Shown here piece after piece: positions 1-6,982 of a stretch of DNA of 28,364 nt (positions are counted from its first letter, which is position 1; each line of letters begins with the position of its first letter). Position numbers and translations under genes: made by a program. Source of the stretch: an uncultured Coriobacteriales bacterium. Lineage in GTDB: Bacteria; Actinomycetota; Coriobacteriia; Coriobacteriales; Eggerthellaceae. Location: assembly GCA_946892075.1 (NCBI GenBank), contig CAMPNZ010000013.1:1-28364 (forward strand), in the 5' to 3' direction. Below the pieces are notes generated by a model. It saw nothing but the letters and a program-made list of their open reading frames with translations, was not told where the DNA came from and searched no databases.

Positions 1-1
1 G

Positions 2-700
2 AGCGAACAGGCAACTTCGCAGGTCAAAAGCCCCGTTAAGCGTCAAGTTGTCGTGTTCGACTTCGATGGTACCAGCATCAACGGCAATTCGCCTGTGCTA
101 TTGGTTGACTACCTGCGCGAGCGCAAAATGCTGAAAACCAGCGAGCTGTTGCGCATCGGTCTTTGGGCAGTTGCGTACAAGCTGCGTCTTCCGCAAAACG
201 AGGAATGGGTGCGTGGCCTGGTGTTTCGCGCGTTCGCCGGGAAAAGTACCCAGCAGGTTGACGCGTTCTTTCGCGATTTTTACGCAGCGCATATCGAGCC
301 GCATTTTCGCCGTGAAGCGGATGCAGAAATGCAGCGTCTGTCTGCTCAGAACAAGGAAATTGTAATGATTTCTGCATCGTTTGACCCGTTAGTGCGCTGT
401 GTGCTTGATTATCATCCCGTGCAGTATCAGTGTTCGACGCACATGAAAATCGCGCCCGACGGCACGTATTTGCCGGAAGTTGACGGCATCGCAACCGAAG
501 GTGAGCAAAAACTTGTCGCGTTGCGCGAATTGTGTGATAGGGTGTATGGTAAAGATGGCTGGGAATTATATGCCGCGTATGGCGACCATCACTCCGACCG
601 GCCCCTTTTGCAAGCTGCGCGCTATGCGTATGCTGTTTGCCCTGATAGGCCGCTTCTTCGAACCGCGCGAGCAAAAGGATGGAGCGTGCTTCGTTGGTAG
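2..700 (+). CDS. HAD-IB family phosphatase (SerB-like), 5' end missing
   Basis: The frame is open to the left edge of the window, so the N-terminus is cut off; the GTG at 53 is internal to the visible reading frame and need not be the start. The visible protein begins shortly before HAD motif I (VVVFDFDGTS, nucleophile Asp and acid/base Asp, encoded at about 47-76). Motif II is the Ser in VMISASFDP (about 361-384) and motif III is GDHHSDRPLL (about 580-609). The arrangement is that of subclass IB phosphoserine-phosphatase-like hydrolases, which dephosphorylate small phosphomonoesters through an aspartyl-phosphate. The substrate cannot be read from sequence. The next gene starts 84 bases downstream, so co-transcription is possible. 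The family assignment is secure, the exact role is not. Confidence 0.85.
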   Translation, partial: SEQATSQVKSPVKRQVVVFDFDGTSINGNSPVLLVDYLRERKMLKTSELLRIGLWAVAYKLRLPQNEEWVRGLVFRAFAGKSTQQVDAFFRDFYAAHIEPHFRREADAEMQRLSAQNKEIVMISASFDPLVRCVLDYHPVQYQCSTHMKIAPDGTYLPEVDGIATEGEQKLVALRELCDRVYGKDGWELYAAYGDHHSDRPLLQAARYAYAVCPDRPLLRTARAKGWSVLRW

Positions 701-784
701 GATGGTTCCAAGATGGTTGCAAAACGCAAACAGTCCACGTAGGTGTTGTACAACCTTGCAGATTGAGTGAGAGAAGGACTACGC

Positions 785-2803
785 ATGAGCAGCGAACATA
801 GAGATGTAGCGTCGTTTGAAGCTATGCGCCGTGCGTGCATGGATACCTCTGACGCCTCGCTTGCGGCTTATTTTGCGCTGTGCGCATTTCAGCTTGGCAG
901 TGAATCGCAGCGTGAGAGCATTGGCATGCGCAGCGCTATGGAACGCGCGCTTGATGGCGCTATTGCGCACAAGAATCGCGGTTTGGCTGAATTTTTGTTT
1001 GACCAGTTCAGCGACTATTTATCAACGATTTCTGTGAAGCAATACGTGCGGGATTTGCACATGCTTACCGCCGATGCGCTTGAGGAGATGGGTGTCGATT
1101 CGCAGCAGCTTTTCTCACTGAGTGATTTGCTTGATCAGATGGGCGATGAAGCCAGCTCAGCGCTTATTCGCTTGCCTCACCCGAACACGAATGCTGCGAA
1201 CTTGTTTGGTGGACATGCTCAGGGCGTTGACGGTGCTGATGAGAGCGGTAGCGCGCTGGATGATGCTGACATTGACGCTGATGTAAATGTTGACGATAGC
1301 TACGATGTCGATTTTGATTTCGATGATGAAATTCCCGTGAACATGGACGACGCTGATGCCGATGCTGATGCTGATACCAACGCCGAAACCGACGCTGATG
1401 CCGAAACCGATACAGTCTCTGAGGCCACCGATGCCGCCGCTGATGATACGCGTAATGCCGCAACCAGCATCGATACGCCTGCTTCCAGTGATGCTGATGC
1501 TCCCGTTCTGACGGGGACCGATGCCGAATCGCCTGATGACAGTCTTGTTTCGCGCCGTTTTCCCATCAATGCAGCCACACGTTCCACACCTGCAAGCTCA
1601 GCGCCTGACACGCCCGCAAGCTCCACGCCCGCCGCACGCGCACAGCTACAGCCCCCGTTCCTTAAGCCGTTTGCGCCGCCGCGTAAGCCGCGCCGTGCCG
1701 ATCACGACGAAGAACTGTACGACAATCAGCTGCACATGATACTTGCCGATCAAAACACGGTAGGCAAGCTGGTTGGTTTCGATTCGCTTATCGATGATTT
1801 ACATTCGTGCGGTGTGAACCCCGCTGGCAGCGTAAGCAGCGCTTTTATAAAGCGCCTGCAATCGTTTCACGGCATGAAGCGCGCGCCTTTATGCGAGCCG
1901 CTGATGCTTGAGATAAACGACCCCTTCGAGGCCGACTTGCTTGTCAACGCGCTGGTTCACGAAATCGATAAACCAACATTGCGCATTTCCAGCCAGTTTA
2001 TGCCGGAAGGTTTTCAAGCGTTGGCGCTTTCGTCCGATACGTTTTCGCGCCTGCAAGTGCGATCGATGCTTGTTACGTCAAGCTTTTCTGGCTGCTTAGT
2101 GCTGGAAAACGTCGATCAGTGGGACGCCAATCCAAGCGATATGCTTGCGCGCGATCCGCGTGAGCGTCACGCATGGGAATCGGCGTTTCGCGACGTGTTG
2201 AACCTGATTGTAGGCGCTATGCACAACGATCAAACCAGCGTCATTTTAACAGCGGAAAATATTGCGGGCATTGACCCCGAGCTGCTGGAGCTTGTTCAGC
2301 CCTTTGAAGTGCTGCATATTGATATGCCCTCGTCGTCCGAACGCCACGCTATTTGGGAGTATTTGCAATCGAAGCATCACTCGCTGCGGCATCTTGATTG
2401 CGCGTTGCTGACGCGCTTGACAAAGGGTCTCAGCAGGGGAGCGCTGTATTTGTCAACCGACGTAGCGTTGCGCGAAGCGTACGATTTTTCGCTGCGCACG
2501 CAAAAAATCCATGCCGTTTCCCTGTTGAACATACTCGAGAAACTGTCGTTTTGTTTTGAAGATGGCTGCCCTGAACAGCTGGCTATGCGCAGCGTCATTA
2601 TGCGCGAATTTAGCAATGACATCAGCAGCGTTGAATCGGCGATGAACGTGAACGCAAAGCACCTGGTAGCGGACAGCTCCGCAACGCACGCGAACGCTGA
2701 ACAATGCGAAAGCAACGCAGCGGACACCGTTACGGAAAACGTGCCTAGCACCAGCACAAACACCAGCCGCGACGACGAATCGGGTGACAAGCCTTCGCTG
2801 TAA
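785..2803 (+). CDS. Protein with a degenerate (probably ATP-binding-dead) AAA+ domain
   Basis: ATG 785 is preferred over the in-frame GTG 767 because AGAAGGA lies 8 bases before it; the product is 672 aa. Residues 1-130 look helical and soluble, with no signal peptide or membrane segment. Residues about 145-300 are an acidic then Pro/Ala/Ser-rich linker with Asp-Ala repeats. Residues about 326-590 follow the classical AAA+ domain of the FtsH/Cdc48 type: VGKLVGFDSLIDDL at the start, a beta1-P-loop-alpha1 segment at 373-402, a Walker B-like strand at 436-444, sensor 1 Asn492, and a helical lid after LHIDMP. The residues needed for ATP chemistry are changed: the P-loop Lys-Thr is Ala383-Asp384, Walker B Asp-Glu is Glu441-Asn442, and the Arg-finger region GRFDR is QPFEV. 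It may be a scaffold or adaptor. The name is my inference; I do not recognise a named family. Confidence 0.85.
   Translation: MSSEHRDVASFEAMRRACMDTSDASLAAYFALCAFQLGSESQRESIGMRSAMERALDGAIAHKNRGLAEFLFDQFSDYLSTISVKQYVRDLHMLTADALEEMGVDSQQLFSLSDLLDQMGDEASSALIRLPHPNTNAANLFGGHAQGVDGADESGSALDDADIDADVNVDDSYDVDFDFDDEIPVNMDDADADADADTNAETDADAETDTVSEATDAAADDTRNAATSIDTPASSDADAPVLTGTDAESPDDSLVSRRFPINAATRSTPASSAPDTPASSTPAARAQLQPPFLKPFAPPRKPRRADHDEELYDNQLHMILADQNTVGKLVGFDSLIDDLHSCGVNPAGSVSSAFIKRLQSFHGMKRAPLCEPLMLEINDPFEADLLVNALVHEIDKPTLRISSQFMPEGFQALALSSDTFSRLQVRSMLVTSSFSGCLVLENVDQWDANPSDMLARDPRERHAWESAFRDVLNLIVGAMHNDQTSVILTAENIAGIDPELLELVQPFEVLHIDMPSSSERHAIWEYLQSKHHSLRHLDCALLTRLTKGLSRGALYLSTDVALREAYDFSLRTQKIHAVSLLNILEKLSFCFEDGCPEQLAMRSVIMREFSNDISSVESAMNVNAKHLVADSSATHANAEQCESNAADTVTENVPSTSTNTSRDDESGDKPSL
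1258..1425 (+). repeat. In-frame Asp-Ala-Asp coding repeat
   Basis: Degenerate GATGCTGAT / GACGCTGAT units encode alternating Asp and Ala with some Thr and Glu. They form the acidic linker between the N-terminal helical part and the AAA+-like domain of the surrounding gene. The repeat makes long open frames on the opposite strand (for example around 1164-1626), which are composition artefacts. Confidence 0.7.
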
Positions 2804-2918
2804 AACGCCTATGCAAGCATCATCGCACACATCACCGCGCCGCACCAAGCGCCCTCAGCCGCCCGCACCCTCACGCACACCCGCGCCCGCGCAAACCGCC
2901 TGCTGGGAGCACGCTTCC

Positions 2919-3746
2919 ATGGCGCGCGCCGACTTCATCAGTATGGTTCACGACCAGGGGAAACGCTTGTACCGCCCCTTGCCATGGCGCAACGTGAACG
3001 ACGCGTATGCGGTTCTTGTATCCGAAGTGATGCTGCAACAAACGCAGGTGAAACGCGTTCTTTCGTATTGGGAACGCTTCATGAAAATGTTTCCCACGCT
3101 TGACGCGCTTTCTGCAGCATCAAACTCTGACGTGCTGAATGCCTGGCAAGGGCTGGGATACAACCGTCGCGCGTTGGCGCTTAAAAAAACAGCTGATATA
3201 TGCTCGCTGCAGTATCAAGGCTCCTTGCCGCACGACTATCAAGCGTTGTTGGCGTTGCCGGGCATTGGAAGCGCTACGGCAGCAGGCGTGTGTGCGTTTG
3301 CGTACAATATGCCTGCGTGTTACATCGAAACAAACGTGCGAAGCGTGTTCATTCATTATCTGTTTGCGCATGAACAGCGCGTAACTGATGTGCAGCTTAT
3401 GCCCTATGTTATGGACGTTTGCCCTGCTCATCCTCGCATGTGGTATTACGCGTTGCTCGATATTGGCGCGCAGTTGAAGAAAACGAACAACCCGGCTCGT
3501 AAAAGCGCTCATTATACGCGGCAGAGCGCCTTTGAAGGTTCGCGCAGAGAGAAGCGCAGTTTTGTGCTGAAGCTGGTGCTTGCGCAAGATGAAGGCATTA
3601 CGCGCGAAGAGGTAACATATCAGTTGAACAGTTTTGAGAAAAGCCGCAAGCGGGAAGCCTTGCCTGACGGCCAGGTTGAAGCAATCATCAACGCTATGAT
3701 TGATGAGGGATTTTTTAAGGAACGCAACGGCATGCTTGTGCCGTAG
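2919..3746 (+). CDS. HhH-GPD DNA glycosylase, MutY-like, lacking the Fe-S cluster
   Basis: It probably removes adenine opposite oxidised guanine or acts on a related mismatch. The helix-hairpin-helix GPD core is clear: LPWRN, SEVMLQQTQV with the catalytic Glu, GLGYNRRALALKK, and the hairpin LPGIGSATAAGV. Where MutY has the catalytic Asp followed by NV, this protein has IETNVRSVF, a Glu. The usual C-terminal four-cysteine Fe-S motif is absent; its place is taken by NNPARKSAHYTRQSAFEGSRR. Both traits match, as I recall it, a short Fe-S-free adenine glycosylase group in Firmicutes and candidate-phylum bacteria. ATG 2919 is chosen because GGGAG lies 9 bases upstream and it gives the usual distance to LPWR (275 aa). 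In-frame starts at 2811 and GTG 2784 (overlapping the previous gene) would add a Pro/Ser-rich tail of 36-45 residues. No NUDIX-like MutY C-terminal domain is visible. Confidence 0.85.
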   Translation: MARADFISMVHDQGKRLYRPLPWRNVNDAYAVLVSEVMLQQTQVKRVLSYWERFMKMFPTLDALSAASNSDVLNAWQGLGYNRRALALKKTADICSLQYQGSLPHDYQALLALPGIGSATAAGVCAFAYNMPACYIETNVRSVFIHYLFAHEQRVTDVQLMPYVMDVCPAHPRMWYYALLDIGAQLKKTNNPARKSAHYTRQSAFEGSRREKRSFVLKLVLAQDEGITREEVTYQLNSFEKSRKREALPDGQVEAIINAMIDEGFFKERNGMLVP

Positions 3747-3755
3747 TACATGCGC

Positions 3756-3778
3756 CAAAGCACACGGGAGTTGCTTTG
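3756..3778 (+). other. Small inverted repeat between glycosylase gene and mntP
   Basis: CAAAGCA (3756-3762) and TGCTTTG (3772-3778) form a perfect 7-bp stem with a 9-base loop, just after the glycosylase stop codon. No T-run follows, so it is at best a weak or factor-dependent terminator, or an operator for mntP. TTGCTT (3771-3776) could serve as a -35 element with CATAGT (3793-3798) as a poor -10. Confidence 0.35.
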
Positions 3779-3815
3779 TGCAGCATTATTTCATAGTGTG
3801 TTATAAGGGGTAACT

Positions 3816-4484
3816 GTGGGATATCTTGAACTGATAGGCATTGGCATTGGCCTGGCAGTGGACGCTGCTGTAGTTAGTTTTAGCCAGGCAGTAAGCGTGT
3901 GCTCGCTGAGGTCGCATACCAATAGCGTGCGTCTAAGCTGGGAAGTGCTTGGTGTTGCCAGCATTTTCGGGCTGTTTCAGATGCTTATGCCGTGCATTGG
4001 TTGGTGTTTTGGCTTGCAGATAAGCGGATTTATCGAAGGGTATTCGCATATCATCGCTGCTATCATTTTTATTGCGCTTGGCGTAAAAACGCTCAAAGAT
4101 GTCATAAAAACCTACCGAAATGGCGCCAGCGACACGTACGGCAGTGAAAACAATCGTGGAGCTTTGTTGTCGCTGAGCATTCAAAACCTTCTAATTTTAG
4201 CGCTTGCTACCAGCATCGATGCGCTTGCTATTGGCGTTAGTTTTTCATGCATGGGAGTTGCCATTCTTGAAGCATCGCTGCTTATTGGTGTTGTTACGCT
4301 TGCGGTGTGCGCGCTTGCAGGATCGGCGGGCTTATACCTGGCTCACATGGGAAAACGCCTTGCGCAGCGCCGTCTTAATTCCAGCAGTGTGTCGCTTGCG
4401 TTCACCCTAGCGGCTGGTTTGTTTGGTTCGTTGCTGTTGATAGCTATTGGCGTCAAGGAAATTTGCTTTCACCTTATGCAGTAA
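3816..4484 (+). CDS. mntP: MntP family manganese efflux pump
   Basis: This small integral membrane protein should export Mn(II) from the cytoplasm. It has about six hydrophobic segments and the two-fold repeat of the family, with a membrane Asp in each half: GLAVDAAVVSF (Asp16) and ATSIDALAIGVSF (Asp135). At 222 aa it is longer than the E. coli protein of about 188 aa, mainly in the loop around residues 95-115. The start is GTG 3816 with AAGGGG 6 bases upstream. In many bacteria the gene is controlled by a Mn-sensing yybP-ykoY riboswitch or by MntR, but the 69-base gap upstream is too short for a full riboswitch and I see none. Family assignment is firm, metal specificity is inferred. Confidence 0.88.
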   Translation: MGYLELIGIGIGLAVDAAVVSFSQAVSVCSLRSHTNSVRLSWEVLGVASIFGLFQMLMPCIGWCFGLQISGFIEGYSHIIAAIIFIALGVKTLKDVIKTYRNGASDTYGSENNRGALLSLSIQNLLILALATSIDALAIGVSFSCMGVAILEASLLIGVVTLAVCALAGSAGLYLAHMGKRLAQRRLNSSSVSLAFTLAAGLFGSLLLIAIGVKEICFHLMQ

Positions 4485-4526
4485 GTTCTCAGTGAAGCGC
4501 CCAAACATCGAAGTTTTATGCTGTTT

Positions 4527-4620
4527 AAGTCGAAAACTTTCATAATTCACAGAGTTTCTAACGTGGAAGTCGAAAACTTTCATAATTCACAAAGTTTCTA
4601 ACGTGGAAGTCGAAAACTTT
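4527..4620 (+). repeat. 40-bp direct repeat, two full copies plus a 14-bp partial copy
   Basis: Full units lie at 4527-4566 and 4567-4606 and differ at one base (A/G at unit position 26). A third copy is cut after AAGTCGAAAACTTT (4607-4620). Each unit starts with AAGTCGAAAACTTT and contains an inverted repeat AAACTTT - 10 bases - AAAGTTT, perfect in unit 2 and with one mismatch in unit 1. The partial third copy ends at the -35 box of the promoter for the ATPase gene. An operator for autoregulation or a recombination remnant are both possible. Confidence 0.85.
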
Positions 4621-4646
4621 GCCATTTTCCGTTTTTCACGTATAAT
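4619..4646 (+). promoter_or_regulatory. Sigma70-type promoter of the ATPase gene
   Basis: TTGCCA (4619-4624, five of six consensus bases) and a perfect TATAAT (4641-4646) are separated by 16 bp. The predicted transcript would start near 4653, about 33 bases before the GTG start codon. The first two bases of the -35 box belong to the partial third repeat copy, so a protein bound to the repeats would probably affect this promoter. Confidence 0.6.
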
Positions 4647-4685
4647 AAAAAGAAACATAAGGAGATGCATCATAGGAGGTGCGTC

Positions 4686-5915
4686 GTGGCTCAGCTTATC
4701 AATCGTCCAGAGTATGTAAATCAGCTTATGGCGAATAAAGATGTTGATTTGGTTAAGATTGTCACTGGTATCCGCAGGTGCGGAAAGTCGTCTTTGCTTA
4801 AGCTGTTTCATCAATGCCTTGTTGACCATGGAGTGCCCGACTCTCACATTATCCACATGAACCTTGAGTCGCTGCGTTACCGCACCATTTCTGACTATCT
4901 TGCTTTTTACGACTATGTTACTGAACGTATGCCAAAAAGCGGAAAAACGTATCTTATTTTTGATGAACTTCAAGCGGTAGAGCATTGGGAAAAAGCTATC
5001 GAGTCGTTTCGCCTTGATTTTGATGTGGATATCTATATTACGGGGTCTAACGCGTATTTGCTTTCTACGGAATTTTCTACTCTGCTTTCTGGCAGGTATG
5101 TAGAAATTCGCATGTTGCCTTTGTCTTTCAAGGAATTTTTAACGTTCTACGAGTTTGCACCGTCTGTTAGTGTAGAGGAAAAATTCCAAAAATACTTACA
5201 ACTTGGCGGTATGCCTATTCTCAGAGAATACCAGTTCAACGAAACGCGAAGCAATCAAGCGCTTGAGGGTATCTATGCAACGGTTGTACTGCATGACATT
5301 CTTCAGCGAAATAACAACGCACAACAGACAACGTTGCAAAAAATCATGCTGTTTCTTTGCTCCAATATTGGAAGCATTACTTCTCCGAATAGCATCGGGA
5401 ATGTCCTGTCTGGTGAAGGCGATATTCAGGCTGGTAAAAACAAGTATATTGCTGGCAAAACGGTAGACGCCTATATCACGATGCTGCGCAGTGCATTTGT
5501 TGTTTATTCTGTGGGGCGCTATGACGTAAAAGGCAAACAGCTGCTGAAAACATTAGGCAAGAATTACATTGTTGATATGGGATTTCGTAATATGCTTCTG
5601 GGTTATCGTGATGCAGACCAAGGTCATATTCTTGAGAATATTGTATTTTTGGAACTCATTCGGCGTGATTACCGTGTTTATATCGGGAAAGTTGCTGAAA
5701 CAGAAATTGACTTTGTTGCAGAAAAACCAAATGAAAAGCTGTATATTCAAGTAACAGAAAGTATGCTCTCGCCAGAAACGCGCAAACGCGAGCTTCGACC
5801 GCTGCGCATGATTCGCGACAACTACGAAAAAATTGTATTGTCGATGGACAGAAGTTGTATCAATTCCTACGATGGTATTAAATCTTTGTACCTGATTGAC
5901 TGGCTGTTATCCTAG
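4686..5915 (+). CDS. AAA (AAA_14) ATPase with DUF4143 C-terminal domain
   Basis: The product is 409 aa from GTG 4686, which has AGGAGGT 5 bases upstream; the in-frame ATG 4665 has its Shine-Dalgarno directly against it and is less likely. The N-terminal ATPase has Walker A GIRRCGKSS (Lys34), Walker B YLIFDELQ (Asp93, Glu94) and a sensor-type TGSNAYLLS segment followed by LSGRYVEIRMLPLSFKEF, typical of the family. The C-terminal DUF4143 part carries Glu317 (GHILENIVF), EIDFV (Glu340, Asp342) and YIQV, an order like that of PD-(D/E)XK nuclease folds. The cellular role of this common family is unknown. The gene is visibly AT-richer than its neighbours (38% GC by hand in bases 5641-5700, against 48% in 10441-10500), has its own promoter, and is preceded by repeats. 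This suggests horizontal acquisition. Confidence 0.9.
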   Translation: MAQLINRPEYVNQLMANKDVDLVKIVTGIRRCGKSSLLKLFHQCLVDHGVPDSHIIHMNLESLRYRTISDYLAFYDYVTERMPKSGKTYLIFDELQAVEHWEKAIESFRLDFDVDIYITGSNAYLLSTEFSTLLSGRYVEIRMLPLSFKEFLTFYEFAPSVSVEEKFQKYLQLGGMPILREYQFNETRSNQALEGIYATVVLHDILQRNNNAQQTTLQKIMLFLCSNIGSITSPNSIGNVLSGEGDIQAGKNKYIAGKTVDAYITMLRSAFVVYSVGRYDVKGKQLLKTLGKNYIVDMGFRNMLLGYRDADQGHILENIVFLELIRRDYRVYIGKVAETEIDFVAEKPNEKLYIQVTESMLSPETRKRELRPLRMIRDNYEKIVLSMDRSCINSYDGIKSLYLIDWLLS

Positions 5916-5962
5916 TTATACAGCGGTAAAGCGGTAACGCTGCTTATGACGCTGCGCTTCAT

Positions 5963-6742
5963 GTGCGCTATACTGTTACGGTGCTCGATACGCTTACATA
6001 TTCATCTAGGTCGCCATATTCGCCCACATCAGCGTGGGTATATGCCTTCGATGCGCGCTGCAAGCTGCTGGTGCTGCTTGTTGCATCGGTGTGCGCGTTT
6101 GGCATTACAAGCTTGGTGGCAATACTGATATACGTCGTAGTTCCAAGCCTTATGTTAGCTTGCGCGCACGTGCGTGTGCGGCGCGTGTTCGCTCCGCTTG
6201 CATTTTTGATACTTCCTGTGTTATGCCTGTTCTCAAGCGTTGTAACGAACGCGTCACCCATGAGTGCTCTTGCGGAAAGCACGCTTATTGCCGCACGAAT
6301 GGTGGGGCTGGTGCTGTGGTCGCTTGCTGTGTGTTACACCACGTCAAGTGAACAATTACTGCTTGCACTGCGCTCGGTACTTGCGCCCTTGCGCCGCGCA
6401 CACGTTCCCGTTGATGCTCTTGCGTGCACGCTTAGTTTTGCGCTTGGATTTGTGCCGCGTCTTTTTGAGGAATGTGCGTCTATTAAAGCTGCGCTCGATG
6501 CGCGCGGCGGGCTGTTAGCGCGGGGAGTGTATTCGCGTATGCGCTTGTGGGGGAATGCTTTTATCGCGCTGTTGGTAAGCATGTTTCGCCGTGCCGATCG
6601 CTTTGCTGATAGCCTTGATGCCCGCGTATTTTGTGCCTATGACCAGCGCACTTATCTTTCAAAGCTACACGCTTGCAAAAGCGATGTGCTGGCAACGATA
6701 GCGCTTGTTGCATTGTTGGTGGCGCTTGTGTGTGTGCGGTAG
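5963..6742 (+). CDS. EcfT/CbiQ-type transmembrane subunit of an ECF transporter
   Basis: This would be the T component of an energy-coupling factor vitamin or metal importer, linking a substrate-binding S protein to the two ATPases. The 259-aa protein has the family layout: a short N-terminus, FDARCKLLVLL, several membrane helices, then the cytoplasmic coupling region with AALDARGG. The second expected Ala-Arg-Gly motif reads SLDARVF, so its Gly is missing. The only canonical start upstream of the conserved part is GTG 5963 (or GTG 5981), and neither has a ribosome binding site. The frame stays open back to a TAA at 5927. No EcfA or S-component gene is in the window. The gene sits right behind the AT-rich ATPase gene and may have lost its original 5' end or partner genes. 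Family call is good, start is doubtful. Confidence 0.78.
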   Translation: MRYTVTVLDTLTYSSRSPYSPTSAWVYAFDARCKLLVLLVASVCAFGITSLVAILIYVVVPSLMLACAHVRVRRVFAPLAFLILPVLCLFSSVVTNASPMSALAESTLIAARMVGLVLWSLAVCYTTSSEQLLLALRSVLAPLRRAHVPVDALACTLSFALGFVPRLFEECASIKAALDARGGLLARGVYSRMRLWGNAFIALLVSMFRRADRFADSLDARVFCAYDQRTYLSKLHACKSDVLATIALVALLVALVCVR

Positions 6743-6877
6743 CGGCGTTTGTGTTCACGCTGCCAACCAGCGCACAGCCGTTACCGCGCCGTTTGGCATA
6801 TCGCTTGCTACGAATTGCGCGTGCACGCACGTGCTGCCCGCGGATGATGGTAAGATACAACTGCATTCATTCTGCAT

Positions 6878-6894
6878 GTTCATTGTGCATGAAC
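6878..6894 (+). promoter_or_regulatory. Palindrome and possible promoter upstream of eno
   Basis: GTTCAT (6878-6883) and ATGAAC (6889-6894) form a 6-bp inverted repeat with a 5-base centre, about 90 bases before the eno start. A TATAAA at 6904-6909 could be a -10 box, which would place the palindrome over the -35 region, the usual place for a repressor or activator site. No good -35 hexamer is visible. The rest of the 240-base gap 6743-6982 shows nothing I can name. Confidence 0.35.
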
Positions 6895-6982
6895 TTTTGC
6901 GTGTATAAAGCATGTACCTGCGTGTTGCTAGGACGTTTTACCACGTCAAACACCATACGTATACCAAGAAAGAAGGTCGCCA

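Noticed and set aside
3747..3815. Mn-sensing yybP-ykoY riboswitch before mntP
   Set aside because: The gap is 69 bases, too short for the riboswitch with expression platform, and the conserved loop sequences are not seen.
4527..4620. CRISPR array
   Set aside because: The 40-bp units are directly adjacent with no spacers, there are only two and a third copies, and no cas genes are near.
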